From: an uncultured delta proteobacterium
Lineage (GTDB): Bacteria > Myxococcota_A > Polyangia > Haliangiales > Haliangiaceae
Length of the DNA: 34,627 bases
Reading direction: 5' to 3'
Assembly (NCBI GenBank): GCA_900696455.1
Contig: CAADGB010000261.1
Coordinates: 1-34,627, forward strand
Part shown: in pieces, positions 1 through 8,686 of the stretch
How positions within the stretch are numbered: the first letter of the stretch is position 1
How the letters are laid out: every line of letters starts with the position of its first letter
Program-made: the position numbers and the translations under genes
The notes under the pieces: generated by a model
The model's input: the letters and a program-made list of their open reading frames with translations, nothing else
Databases searched by the model: none
Told to the model about the DNA's origin: nothing

Positions 1-50
1 ACGGCGTCGGCAAGCGCCCGACATCATTCGCGCGACGACCGCGGCTTGTC

Positions 51-92
51 GGCCTTCGACACGCCCTCGCTGGCGCTCGGGCGGCTCAGGCC
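51..92. repeat. Interrupted inverted repeat (REP-like hairpin)
   Basis: Two nested stems are visible: GGCCT at 51-55 with AGGCC at 88-92, and CGCCC at 62-66 with GGGCG at 79-83 around a 12-base loop. The phrase 'ttcgaca...gctcagg' resembles short palindromic intergenic repeats common in GC-rich bacteria. Only one copy is in the window, so repeat status is an inference. The remainder of 1-154 holds no gene I can support. Confidence 0.3.
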
Positions 93-132
93 GACCGGAG
101 AGATGCAGCTCGCCGTTCGTTTCCCGCGACCT

Positions 133-146
133 CCGACCGCGGTCGG
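133..146 (-). terminator. Perfect 14-bp palindrome after the small secreted gene
   Basis: CCGACCGCGGTCGG is a perfect palindrome 9 bases beyond the stop codon of the minus-strand gene ending at 155. It could form a cruciform or a weak terminator or mark a binding site. There is no loop and no T-run, so terminator function is uncertain. Confidence 0.2.
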
Positions 147-154
147 TGAAGAGC

Positions 155-760
155 TCAGGGCAGGCGGTTCGAGCCGTCGAAGCCGGTGGTGCCGGTGGGG
201 ACGAGGCGGCCGCGCACGCGCACGGTCCCGCCGAAGGTCCAGAAGCTGCTGGTCGCGCTCGCGCACAGCCGCGCCGTGCTGCCCATCAGCGGCCCGACCG
301 GGAACGCGGCGACCCGGGTCTGGGCGGCCGGGCTCACCCGCTCGCCGAGGTCCTCGAGCTCGGCGCCGTCGTCGGCGTAGGTCGAGGCGTTCTGGTACCG
401 GCCCATGAACACCAGCGTGCTGGCGCCGCCCGCGCGGCGGCGCAGGGTCAGGTCGAGCGACTGCACGTAGGACTTCGCCCACGGCGTGTAGTACGGCGTC
501 GTGTACTCGACGCTGGTGACCTCGAGGTACTGGTTCGAGGGCACCTGGAACTCGGTGGACTCCATGGTCTGGCTGCCGTCGGGCTGCTGCAGCACGCGGC
601 GGAAGCCGAGCGCGCCGGTGCCGGTGCAACCGTAGGCGCTGCCGGTCACCAGCAGCACGCGATCGGTCACGACGTCGGCGCGGGCCTCGTCGGCCGCCGC
701 GGCGGCGGTGACGAGGGCGAGGGCGAGGGCGAGGGTGGTGGCGAGGAGGGTCCTGGTCAT
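155..760 (-). CDS. Small secreted protein of unknown function
   Basis: This 201-residue protein starts with a clear Sec signal peptide: MTRT, a long Leu/Ala hydrophobic run, then an Ala-rich cleavage region near residues 20-28. The start is supported by a Shine-Dalgarno-like GGAGGGG five bases upstream of the ATG. The mature part is about 170 residues, mostly predicted beta strand, with one Cys at residue 45 and one near the C-terminus that could form a disulfide after export. There is no lipobox, no C-terminal sorting signal and no motif I recognise. It lies downstream of the M81 hydrolase gene on the same strand, but a 99-bp gap containing a strong inverted repeat separates them, so it is probably its own unit. 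Being a real exported protein is well supported; its function is unknown. Confidence 0.75.
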   Translation of the reverse strand: MTRTLLATTLALALALVTAAAAADEARADVVTDRVLLVTGSAYGCTGTGALGFRRVLQQPDGSQTMESTEFQVPSNQYLEVTSVEYTTPYYTPWAKSYVQSLDLTLRRRAGGASTLVFMGRYQNASTYADDGAELEDLGERVSPAAQTRVAAFPVGPLMGSTARLCASATSSFWTFGGTVRVRGRLVPTGTTGFDGSNRLP

Positions 761-788
761 GCCGGCCCCTCCAGCACGCGACGTGCCA

Positions 789-840
789 GGGCGGCGCCGC
801 GCGCAAGCCCGCGTCTCGCCTGCGCTCGGCGGCGCCGCCC
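789..840 (-). terminator. Putative terminator hairpin of the FadL-SPL-M81 operon
   Basis: GGGCGGCGCCG at 789-799 is exactly inverted at 830-840, giving an 11-bp GC-only stem around a 30-base spacer. It lies 20 bases beyond the M81 stop codon on the minus strand. There is no T tract, as is common in very GC-rich genomes. Each arm also contains the self-complementary GGCGCC, so other folds are possible. Confidence 0.35.
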
Positions 841-859
841 GCGCCTCGACGCGCGCTGC

Positions 860-2401
860 CTAGGCGAACTGTCCAGGCGAGCCGTCGAGGCCGCGGCGGG
901 AGCGGTCGCGGGACCGCCAGTCGTCGACCGGATCCCGGGGGTACATGGGCCCGTCGAAGCGCAGGCGGAAGGCGGCGTCGAAGTCGGTGACGCCGCGGGT
1001 GCGCACGAAGATCGTCTTGCGGCTGTAGGGCAGGAAGAACAGGAGGAAGGGGAAGAAGTTCTTCACGACCACGATGTCGGCCTTCCAGATCGACAGCCCG
1101 ACGTCGGTGTAGAAGGACGGCCGCATCACCATGGCCGGGCCCTCGGTGACGACCAGGCGCAGGTGCTCGACCGCGAGCACGAGCGTGCGCCCGAAGCCGG
1201 GCCGATCGTGCTTGCTCACCACCGTCCCGGCCAGCGGCAGGGGCGGGCTCGACGACGGATCGAGGCCGCCGCCGACCGTCGCCGTCACCCGGTCGCCCTC
1301 GGCCCGCGGCCACAGCGCGGCCACCGCCGCCGGATCGCGGACCGCGGCGTAGGTGAGGAGGCCGTCGCCCTCCTCGAGCAGGGTGCGGATGAGGTGGGTC
1401 GAGTCGCCGGGCGCGCCGGCGGTGACCACGTCGGAGGCGTCGGACAGCGTGACCACGCCGACCTTGCGGCGGACCCGCGCCGCCCGCGCTCGCGCCACCG
1501 CCTCCGACCCCGAGGCGAACACCGGCGGCTGCTCGAGCCGGCGCGCCCAGCACATCTCGGCCAGCTCGTCGGCCAGCGCCTCGGCGGCGGCCTGATCGCC
1601 GTCGGTGATGGCCATCGTCGACCAGCCCAGCGCCGGGTCGTCGTTCCAGGGGTGGACCATGAAGGTCGAGACCGACAGCGCCTGACCCTTGCGCTCGGCG
1701 GCGCGCATGCGGCGGAAGACCGCGCGCATCGGCGCCAGGAAGTCGACGGTGCGGCCGCCGCCCAGGAGCAGCGGCAGCGTCCGCCACGCCCGGGTCAGGC
1801 GGCGCTCGCCGGCCACCGTCGCCATCAGCAGCTCGCCGGCCTTGCGCCCGGTGCGGGCGTGATCGCGGTGGGGGTTGGTCTGGTAGCCGACGATGGCGTC
1901 GGCGGCCTCGACCCGCTCGCGGGTCAGGTTGGCGTGGAGGTCGTGGCTGGTGGTCAGCGGCACGTCGCCGGCGGCGGCTCGCACCCGCTGCAGGAGCAGG
2001 GTCTCGGGATCGCGCACGCCCTCGACGCCCATCGCGCCGTGCAGCGCCAGGTAGACGCCGTCGACGCCGCCGCGCCGGCGCTCGCGCTCGATGGCCTCGA
2101 CCACGCGGTCGCCGAGGGTGTCGAAGCAGGCGCGGGTCAGGGGACCGCTCGAGGACGCCCACGCCGAGAGCAGCGGGACCGCCTCGAACTCGGCGGCCCG
2201 GCCCGCGACCGCCTCGACGAAGCCGCTCAGCTCGGCGTGCTTGAAGAAGCCCTCGACCTCGTGGCCGCGGCGGCTGACCGCGCGCTCGAGCACCTCGCCG
2301 GTCAGGTAGTGCTGGCTCTCGAAGTCGGCCAGGGTGGTGACCACCGGCGACAGCGCGTTGGTCTCCTGCATGACGCGGGCGCAGAGCAGGCGGCGGGTCA
2401 C
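860..2401 (-). CDS. M81 family metallohydrolase (MlrC-like)
   Basis: This 513-residue protein matches the M81/MlrC family (COG5476), zinc enzymes named for hydrolysing linearised microcystin; most members have no known substrate. The N-terminal MQETNALSP (residues 11-19) is the family signature. Asp154 and His156 in SHDLHANLT plus His178 in QTNPHRDH keep the family's D-x-H then 22-residue-later H spacing of metal ligands. LHGAM with His121 is also present. Length is normal for the family and there is no signal peptide, so it is probably cytoplasmic. I place the start at GTG 2401 because it overlaps the preceding gene's stop as GTGA, giving translational coupling. It is the third gene of a FadL-SPL-M81 operon. 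An amidase-type role on the same substrate is inferred from context; the family call is secure. Confidence 0.9.
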   Translation of the reverse strand: MTRRLLCARVMQETNALSPVVTTLADFESQHYLTGEVLERAVSRRGHEVEGFFKHAELSGFVEAVAGRAAEFEAVPLLSAWASSSGPLTRACFDTLGDRVVEAIERERRRGGVDGVYLALHGAMGVEGVRDPETLLLQRVRAAAGDVPLTTSHDLHANLTRERVEAADAIVGYQTNPHRDHARTGRKAGELLMATVAGERRLTRAWRTLPLLLGGGRTVDFLAPMRAVFRRMRAAERKGQALSVSTFMVHPWNDDPALGWSTMAITDGDQAAAEALADELAEMCWARRLEQPPVFASGSEAVARARAARVRRKVGVVTLSDASDVVTAGAPGDSTHLIRTLLEEGDGLLTYAAVRDPAAVAALWPRAEGDRVTATVGGGLDPSSSPPLPLAGTVVSKHDRPGFGRTLVLAVEHLRLVVTEGPAMVMRPSFYTDVGLSIWKADIVVVKNFFPFLLFFLPYSRKTIFVRTRGVTDFDAAFRLRFDGPMYPRDPVDDWRSRDRSRRGLDGSPGQFA

Positions 2402-3861
2402 GACGCCCTCCGCAGGCGGGCGCGGAGCGCGGCCACGCCGTCGAGCGCGCGGTCGAGGTGAGGGCCGACCCGCTCCAGGACCTTGCCCACCACGCCGTCG
2501 CCGGCGGTGGCCTCGAGGTCGGGCACGATCACGCCCGGCGCGTACATGGCCTCGAGCACCTTGCGCACGCTGTAGGCGACCATGCCGCGCACCGGCACCT
2601 TGGCCATCATCCCGTACATGGCCGCGCTGCCGCTCTTCGCCAGCGACGGATCGGCCACGACCTCGGCCACCGCCGCGGCGACGTCGGCCAGGTAGCGGTC
2701 GGCGATCGCCTTGTGGTTGGCGGTGCAGGTCAGGTGCACCGTCGCCGGGTGCTGGCCGCGATCGATCGACCAGCCGCGCGCCTCGAGGCGATCGGCGACC
2801 GCGAAGACGTCGGGGCCGCCGGGCGCCGCGCCCCAGGCGACGACCGTGCCGAACGAGTCGCCCACCACCTTCAGGCCGGGGATGGCGGCGACGCCGGCGC
2901 GGATCTTGTCGGCGGTCTCGAGCGTGTCGCGGGTCAGGCGCAGGAAGCCGTCCTCGCCCAGGCCGTGGAGCGCCGCCCACGCCGCCGCCACCGGGCCGCC
3001 GGGGCGGGTGCCGATCATCGTCGGCGAGGCGTAGATGCCGCCCGGGAAGTCGGTGGCGATGAAGAACTGGTGGCGCATGTCGGCCATCGACCGCCACAGG
3101 AGCAGCGACGCGCCCTTGCCGGCGTAGGCGTACTTGTGGAGGTCGGCCGAGATCGAGGTCACGCCGGGCACGCGGAAGTCCCACGGCGGCACCGGTCGGC
3201 CCAGGCGCTCGACCCAGGGCAGGGCGAAGCCGCCGATGCAGGCGTCGACGTGCAGCGGCAGGCGGTGGCGCACCGCCAGCTCGCCCACCGCCTCGATCGG
3301 ATCGATCACGCCGTGGGCGTACTGCGGCGCCGACGCCGCCAGGGCGATCGTGCGGCGGCAGATCGCGCGCGCCATGGCCGCGACGTCGACCCGCATGTCG
3401 GCGTCGACGTCGACCTTGCGCAGGGTCACGCCGTAGTAGTGGGCGGCCTTGTCGAAGGCGGGGTGGATCGTGCGCGGCGCGACGATCACCGGCCGCCGGA
3501 TCCACGGCCGCTTGCGGCGCGCGCGGTCGCGCAGGGCCGCCACCGCCACCAGGATCGACTCGGTGCCGCCCGAGGTCAGCGCGCCCACCGTCGACGGCGG
3601 GCCGTGGAACAGCGCGGCCGCGGCCTGGGTGACCTCGGCCTCCATGCGGCGCAGGCTCTGGAAGGCCATCGGGTTGAGCAGGTTGCCGCTGGCGTACATG
3701 GCGTGGGCGCGCTCGAGCAGGCGCGCGTGCTCCTCGCCGGCGTGGTAGACGAGCGAGAACACGCGCCCGCCCTTCCAGTCGGTGTCGGTCTGGCGCATGG
3801 CGGCGAGCTCGGCCAGGACCTGATCGACAGGCTGGCCGTGGGCGGGGATGCGGACGGTCAC
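2398..3861 (-). CDS. Sphingosine-1-phosphate lyase-like PLP enzyme (group II decarboxylase fold)
   Basis: This 487-residue fold-type I PLP enzyme closely follows eukaryotic and bacterial sphingosine-1-phosphate lyases. TSGGTESIL (96-104) binds phosphate, His133 in the HPAFDKAA segment stacks on the cofactor, VDACIGGF carries Asp206, and TSISADLHKYAYAGKG has the Schiff-base Lys243. QFFIATDFPGGIYASPT and GTRPGG are also typical of SPL and not of glutamate decarboxylases. SPLs cleave phosphorylated sphingoid bases to a long-chain aldehyde and phosphoethanolamine. The eukaryotic N-terminal membrane helix is absent, as in bacterial SPLs. The start is GTG 3861, overlapping the FadL stop as GTGA. 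No sphingoid-base kinase is present here, so the real substrate could be another phosphorylated amino alcohol. Family placement is confident; substrate is inferred. Confidence 0.88.
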   Translation of the reverse strand: MTVRIPAHGQPVDQVLAELAAMRQTDTDWKGGRVFSLVYHAGEEHARLLERAHAMYASGNLLNPMAFQSLRRMEAEVTQAAAALFHGPPSTVGALTSGGTESILVAVAALRDRARRKRPWIRRPVIVAPRTIHPAFDKAAHYYGVTLRKVDVDADMRVDVAAMARAICRRTIALAASAPQYAHGVIDPIEAVGELAVRHRLPLHVDACIGGFALPWVERLGRPVPPWDFRVPGVTSISADLHKYAYAGKGASLLLWRSMADMRHQFFIATDFPGGIYASPTMIGTRPGGPVAAAWAALHGLGEDGFLRLTRDTLETADKIRAGVAAIPGLKVVGDSFGTVVAWGAAPGGPDVFAVADRLEARGWSIDRGQHPATVHLTCTANHKAIADRYLADVAAAVAEVVADPSLAKSGSAAMYGMMAKVPVRGMVAYSVRKVLEAMYAPGVIVPDLEATAGDGVVGKVLERVGPHLDRALDGVAALRARLRRAS

Positions 3862-5213
3862 GGGGTGGCTCCTGGGGTGCCGAGCGTGGCCTCGATCGAC
3901 ACCGTGAAGATGTTGTTGACGCCGTCGCCCTTCACGTTGGACGGCGGCGAGGTGATGCTGTCGGTGATCGTGGGGATGAGGTACCAGTAGTGGAGGTAGC
4001 TGGCCCCGAGGCGGTAGCGCCCGACCTGGTAGCGCAGGCCCGAGTGCAGCCCCCAGTGCGAGAAGGTCGGCTGATCGAGGGTGACCGTGCGCGCCGGCGC
4101 CGGCGTCTCGTCGTAGTGGACGCCGAGCATGAGCTCGAGCCCGGGCGCCTGCGGCAGGTCGTGCACGCGCACGCCGCCGGCGAGCTGCCACGAGTCCTTG
4201 TAGTCCTTGATGGTCTCGAGCTCGCTGACCAGGAAGATGTCGTTGATCTCGGTGCGCTGCCGGTCGTACTGGCGGTAGAGGTAGTAGCGGAGCTCGGCGC
4301 CGAGCTCGACGTGCGGGTGGACGTCGTGGTTGGCGCCGGCGAGGAAGGTCCACGGCAGGAGCAGCGCGGTCGACTGCCGCGCGTTGAGGGTGTCGCCGGG
4401 CTGGGCGGCGTCGTCGCCGTAGACGACCTTGACCGGACCCTGGAGCTGGGCGTCGACGCGGCCGATCACGGTCGCGCCCACGCTCAGGGTGGGCGTCGGC
4501 CACGCCAGCACGCCCAGGTTCCACGACGGCACCCAGTCGCTGCCGTCGAGGGTCAGCTCCGGCTCCGAGCCGACGAGCTGGCTGACGTCCATGCCGTTGA
4601 CGATCGGGAACACCTTGCGCTGGCCGCGGACCCGCACGTTCATGAGGCCGAGGCTGCCGCCCACCGACAGCCGGGGACCGACGCGGTACGCCCCCGACAG
4701 GCTGGCCAGCGGCGAGATGATGTAGCCGTCGATCAGGTGGTAGCGGGTGACGCCGTCGGGCTCGAAGCGGGCGCCGGTGGCGTTGGGTACGTAGAGCGAC
4801 AGCGCGGCGAACGCGCGATCCCGCCACACCGGCGCGGTCGCGACCAGCATCGGGATGACGCCCATGGCCCGGGTCGGCCGCGTCGCCGGGTAGTAGCCCT
4901 CGGCGTCGACCGGATCGTCGATGAAGCGATCGCTGTCGGGCCAGGGCTGGACCCGGAACTCGGTCGAGAGCAGCGCCAGGCCGAACGAGGCGTAGACGTG
5001 GACGCCGGGCAGGAGCGTGAGCCCGGCCGGGTTGTGGAAGACCGCGGCCGGCTCGTCGGGGCGACCGATCACCGCCGCCATCGCGGTGCGGCGGACCCCC
5101 ATCTCGGGGACGCCGAAGCCGCCGGCGGCCGCCGGCCGGGGCGCGGCCGGCACCAGGACGGCGACGGCCAGGGCGGCGACGGCGGTCGTCGCGAGGGGCG
5201 GGTGCGTCTGCAT
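3858..5213 (-). CDS. FadL/OmpP1-type outer-membrane transport protein
   Basis: This 451-residue protein has a signal peptide over about residues 1-30 ending in AAAGG, then the FadL/TodX family hallmark NPAGL at 61-65 in VFHNPAGLTLLPG. The rest is alternating strands typical of a 14-strand barrel, with aromatic girdle residues (YLHYWYLIP) and a C-terminal strand region similar to FadL family ends. FadL proteins carry long-chain fatty acids and other hydrophobic compounds across the outer membrane. It is the first gene of the operon, followed by the SPL-like enzyme with a 4-bp overlap, which suggests it imports the lipid-like substrate those enzymes act on. A GATCCT hexamer seven bases before the ATG could be a -10 for a leaderless message. 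A divergent TetR gene lies 215 bp away. Confidence 0.88.
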   Translation of the reverse strand: MQTHPPLATTAVAALAVAVLVPAAPRPAAAGGFGVPEMGVRRTAMAAVIGRPDEPAAVFHNPAGLTLLPGVHVYASFGLALLSTEFRVQPWPDSDRFIDDPVDAEGYYPATRPTRAMGVIPMLVATAPVWRDRAFAALSLYVPNATGARFEPDGVTRYHLIDGYIISPLASLSGAYRVGPRLSVGGSLGLMNVRVRGQRKVFPIVNGMDVSQLVGSEPELTLDGSDWVPSWNLGVLAWPTPTLSVGATVIGRVDAQLQGPVKVVYGDDAAQPGDTLNARQSTALLLPWTFLAGANHDVHPHVELGAELRYYLYRQYDRQRTEINDIFLVSELETIKDYKDSWQLAGGVRVHDLPQAPGLELMLGVHYDETPAPARTVTLDQPTFSHWGLHSGLRYQVGRYRLGASYLHYWYLIPTITDSITSPPSNVKGDGVNNIFTVSIEATLGTPGATP

Positions 5214-5220
5214 CCGACCC

Positions 5221-5226
5221 AGGATC
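5221..5226 (-). promoter_or_regulatory. Possible -10 element of the FadL operon
   Basis: On the minus strand GATCCT lies seven bases before the FadL ATG, matching the position of similar hexamers elsewhere in the window. The first base is G, so it is a weaker match than TAnnnT. Confidence 0.3.
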
Positions 5227-5393
5227 CAGAATCCGGGCCCCGCTGGCTACTCGCGGCGCGCGCGACCGCGCCGGCCCCGATCCTCGACGGAGCGCCGGCG
5301 CGCGGCCGAGCGCGCCGCGCCGGTTGCTCGCGGCGGGCACCGCGCGCTCCTCCACTGGCCGGACCACCGCGCGCCCCGGGGACGGCCGCCCGT

Positions 5394-5399
5394 TGTACC
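5394..5399 (+). promoter_or_regulatory. Possible -10 element (TACCCT) of the TetR gene
   Basis: TTGTACCCT in the divergent 215-bp gap is one of its few AT-containing spots. The next start codon is 29 bases further, so the TetR message would have a short leader. The rest of 5214-5428 is GC-rich and shows no gene and no clear TetR-type palindrome. Confidence 0.35.
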
Positions 5400-5428
5400 C
5401 TCGCCGCGGGGCGCGCCGCCCCGACGCC

Positions 5429-6043
5429 ATGGCCTCGCCACCCGATCCGCCGCGCCCTCGCAAGCGCCCGTCGACCGCGGCCGGCTCGGCGATCCTCGAC
5501 GCCATCCTCGACGCCGCCGAGGCGCTGATCGAGGAGGACGGGCTCGACCGCTTCACCACCAACCGGGTCGGCGAGCGCGCCGGGGTCTCGGTCGGCTCGC
5601 TCTACCAGTACTTCCCCAACAAGGAGGCGATCCTGGCCGAGCTCGGCCGCCGCCTCGAGCGCCGGGTCCAGGTCCGGCTGGTCGAGATCCTCGAGGCCTC
5701 GAGCGCCGAGCCCATCTCCGAGACCGCGGCCCGCGTCGTCGACCTCCTGCTCGGCGGCATCGGCGGCCTCCGCTTCCGCAGCGTGCTGCAGCAGGCGGTG
5801 CCCGCGGGCTGGACGCTCGACACCACCAGCGCGATCGACGCCCAGATCCGCGACCGGGTCGAGGCCGAGCTCAGCCGCCGCGACGACGTCCGTCCCGGCC
5901 CCTACCCGCTCATGGCCTGGGTCGTGGCCCACGCGGTCGAGGGCGTGATCGAGGCCGTGGTCCGCACCGATCACCGCATGCTCGAGACGCCGGCCTTGCG
6001 CGCCGAGCTCATCGCCCTGGTCACGCGCTACCTGGCGCGCTGA
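5429..6043 (+). CDS. TetR/AcrR family transcriptional regulator
   Basis: This 204-residue protein has the TetR N-terminal helix-turn-helix: ILDAAEALIEEDGLDRFTTNRVGERAGVSVGSLYQYFPNKEAIL, about residues 25-70, with the diagnostic YQYFPNKEAI. The all-helical C-terminal part would form the ligand-binding and dimerisation domain. An Arg/Lys/Pro-rich leader of about 20 residues precedes the domain. The start at ATG 5429 is chosen because upstream in-frame codons read as low-complexity non-protein sequence. It is divergent from the FadL-SPL-M81 operon, a classic arrangement for a local repressor, so control of that operon by a lipid-like ligand is the simplest inference. No operator was identified. 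Confidence 0.9.
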   Translation: MASPPDPPRPRKRPSTAAGSAILDAILDAAEALIEEDGLDRFTTNRVGERAGVSVGSLYQYFPNKEAILAELGRRLERRVQVRLVEILEASSAEPISETAARVVDLLLGGIGGLRFRSVLQQAVPAGWTLDTTSAIDAQIRDRVEAELSRRDDVRPGPYPLMAWVVAHAVEGVIEAVVRTDHRMLETPALRAELIALVTRYLAR

Positions 6044-6102
6044 GCCCGGCGCGCGCCCGCCGTGGCGCGCGCAAGCGAGCCGCGTTCGCCGCGATGACCG
6101 CG

Positions 6103-6108
6103 TATCAT
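6103..6108 (+). promoter_or_regulatory. Likely -10 element (TATCAT) for a leaderless start at GTG 6115
   Basis: TATCAT is followed by six bases and then the GTG at 6115. It overlaps the codons that an upstream ATG (6094) would use, which favours the GTG as the real start. Confidence 0.45.
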
Positions 6109-6114
6109 CCGAGC

Positions 6115-7423
6115 GTGCGCATCGCCGTGCCCGCCGCGCCGCTGGCGCCCGTCCTCGCCCTCGCCGCGCTGCTCGCCGCCGGTGACCCGGCGCCGGCGCG
6201 AGCCAACGGCGTCAACACCCACGTCTGGATCTCGTTCCACGCCATCGACCACCTGCCCGACGGCGAGCTCAAGCGCCTGTTGTCGGACCCGGCGCTGGCG
6301 CCGATGATCGTGAACGGCAGCATCTTCCCCGACGGCGGCTACGCCGTGCAGCACGACTTCGGCGAGGCCGCGCACTGGGGGCCGTTCCACGCCGCGCTCG
6401 TGCGCTGGATGCAGGCCGAGCTGCCCACGCCCTACGCCCGGGGCGCGGCCCGGCCCTACGTCGCGTTCCTGATGGGCGTGGCCTCGCACGGCATGGCCGA
6501 CCAGATCTTCGACTCGACGTTCATGGAGGCGGCGCGCGGCTACGACGCCGCCGGCTGGTCCGACACCCTGCTCGACGGCTTCGACACCGCCACCGACGTG
6601 CTCCTGGTCGCCGCCACCGGCGTCGACTACCGCGGCACCGAGCCGTGGCTGCCGGCGGGCGCGCTGCCCGGCGTGTTCACCGAGGTCGGGATCACCGTCG
6701 ACGACGGCACGCTGCTCGACGCCCAGAGCGCGATGCACACCTTCATCCTCGCCTACGGCGCGGTCAACGGCCGCGACCCGGCGGCGGTCGCGCGCTACCG
6801 CGATCAGTACCCGTGGGCGGCGGCGCGGCTCATGGATCCGCACGAGCCCGGCTCGCCGCCATGCGAGGCCGAGGTCGTGGCCGCGTACTGGCTGACCCTG
6901 TGGGACCGCCTGCACGGCGTCGACCCCCTCGAGAACCAGATCATCGCCACCTACCCGCCGGCCGGCTCCGACGGCCACCCCACCGACCACACCCGGGTCG
7001 AGGCCCAGGTCGTCGTCGTGTTCGGGCGCGGCATCGCCGACGGCGTCGCCGACAAGCTCCGCATCACCGACGTCACCGGCAAGGCCTACGGCTTCACGGC
7101 GCGGCCGTTCTACCGCGAGGCCAACGCGGTCGCGATCCGGCCGACCGAGGACTGGGCAGCCGACGAGACCCTCACCGTCGAGCTCCTGCCGGGCATCGCC
7201 ACCGTCGACGGCGCCACCTACGACCAGGGCTGGTCGTTCGACTTCAGCACCCGCCCGGCCAGCGGCCCCCGCGATCCCATGTCGGATCCCACGCCCCACC
7301 CCGGCGAGCCGTGGACCGCGCCGCCCGAGGGCGCCGGCTGCGACGGTGGCTGCGACGCCGGCGGCGGCGCCGGCCTCGGGGTCGCGCTGGCCGCGCTGCT
7401 GGCGCGACGCCGGCGGCGGCGCT

Positions 7424-7425
<2 letters not shown>
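6115..7425 (+). CDS. Exported zinc-dependent phospholipase C-like protein with MYXO-CTERM-type tail
   Basis: Read from GTG 6115 this is 436 residues; an ATG at 6094 would add seven. A signal peptide ends near residue 30 (PARA). The mature part resembles the zinc-dependent phospholipase C/nuclease fold, rich in His/Asp ligands: NTHVWISFHAIDH (34-46), GSIFPDGG (68-75), QHDFGEAAHW (79-88) and GVASHGMADQIFD (121-133). These are the expected helices for a multi-zinc site. From about residue 280 an SbsA/Big_5-like Ig domain follows (TYPPAGSDG, FGRGIADG). The end has Cys/Gly-rich GCDGGCDAGGG, a short hydrophobic stretch and six Arg, a MYXO-CTERM-type sorting signal, so it is probably surface-anchored. 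It is convergent with rocD. Lipid cleavage is inferred from the fold; the substrate is unknown. Confidence 0.8.
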
Positions 7426-7461
<36 letters not shown>

Positions 7462-7473
<12 letters not shown>

Positions 7474-8664
7474 GAGCACGGGGATCGCGACGTCGAGGGC
7501 GGCGTCGAGGTCGGCGGGGTCGATGACCAGCGGCGGCATGAGGCGGATCGTGACGCCGCGGGTCTCCTTGGCCAGGACGCCGGCGGCGGCGAGGGCGTGG
7601 GCGACGTCGCGGGCGACGGGCTGTCGATACTCGACCGCGACCATCAGGCCACGGCCGCGGACCTCGGCGATCTCGGGCGAGCGCAGCTCGGCGCGCAGGC
7701 GGGCCAGGACGTGGGCCCCGAGCCGCGCCGAGCGCTCGACCAGCCCCTCGTCGACGATCACGTCGAGGGCGGCCACGCACGCCGCCGCCGCCAGCGGGTT
7801 GCCGCCGTAGGTCGAGCCGTGGGAGCCGGGCGTGAACACGCCCATCACCTCGTCGTCGGCGCACAGGCACGACACCGGGTAGACGCCGCCCGACAGCGCC
7901 TTGCCCAGCACCAGCAGGTCGGGGCGCGCGCCCTCGTGCTGCCACGCGAACATGGCGCCGGTGCGGCCGAGCCCGGTCTGGATCTCGTCGAGGCAGAGCA
8001 GCACGCGGGCGGCGGCGCAGGCGCGCCGCGCCGCGGTCAGGTAGCCGTCGGGGGGGATGATCACGCCGGCCTCGCCCTGGATGGGCTCGAGCAGGACGCC
8101 GACCGTGCGCGGGCCGATGGCGGCGGCGAGCGCGGCGGCGTCGCCGAAGGGCACCCGCACGAAGCCGGGCGTGGGCGGGCCGAAGCCGCGGCGGTACGCG
8201 GGCTCGTCGGAGAAGCCGACGATGGTCGTGGTGCGGCCGTGGAAGTTGCCGGCGGCGACGATGATCTCGGCGGTGTCGTCGGCGACGCCCTTGTGCTCGT
8301 AGCCCCAGCGCCGCATCGCCTTGATCGCGGTCTCGACCGCCTCGGCGCCGGTGTTCATGGGCAGCACCTTCGCGAACCCGGTGAGGCCGGCGAGCCGCTC
8401 CAGCATCTCGCCCATGCGGTCGTTGTGGAAGGCGCGCGACGACAGGGTCAGGCGCCGGGCCTGCTCGATCAGCGCGCCGACGATGCGCGGGTGACAGTGA
8501 CCCTGGCCCACCGCCGAGTACGCGCTCAGCAGGTCGACGTAGCGGCGGCCCTCGACGTCCCAGACGTGGGCGCCCTCCCCGCGGGTCAGCACCAGCTCGA
8601 GGGGCGCGTAGTTGTGGGCGCCCCAGCGCTCGGCCTGGGCGATCAGCTCGTCGGTCCGGGTCAT
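7462..8664 (-). CDS. rocD: Ornithine aminotransferase (ornithine-oxo-acid transaminase)
   Basis: This 400-residue class III aminotransferase transfers the delta-amino group of ornithine to 2-oxoglutarate, giving glutamate semialdehyde and glutamate. Subfamily features are the start [45 protein letters not shown] (residues 35-61) and [26 protein letters not shown] supplies the PLP-binding Asp, and [10 protein letters not shown] carries the Schiff-base Lys255. [13 protein letters not shown] is the usual phosphate loop. Length is normal for OAT. The ATG follows the stop of the NTPase gene by 22 bases on the same strand, so the two form an operon with rocD second. No arginase or P5C dehydrogenase gene is nearby. 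The related acetylornithine aminotransferase is less likely because of the N-terminal OAT signature. Confidence 0.93.
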
Positions 8665-8686
8665 CGTCGACGGTTGTACGCCCCCG

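Noticed and set aside
2398-3861. Glutamate or tyrosine decarboxylase for the PLP enzyme
   Set aside because: The fold is shared, but the segments around the Schiff-base lysine and GGIYASPT-GTRPGG match sphingosine-1-phosphate lyases, not amino-acid decarboxylases.
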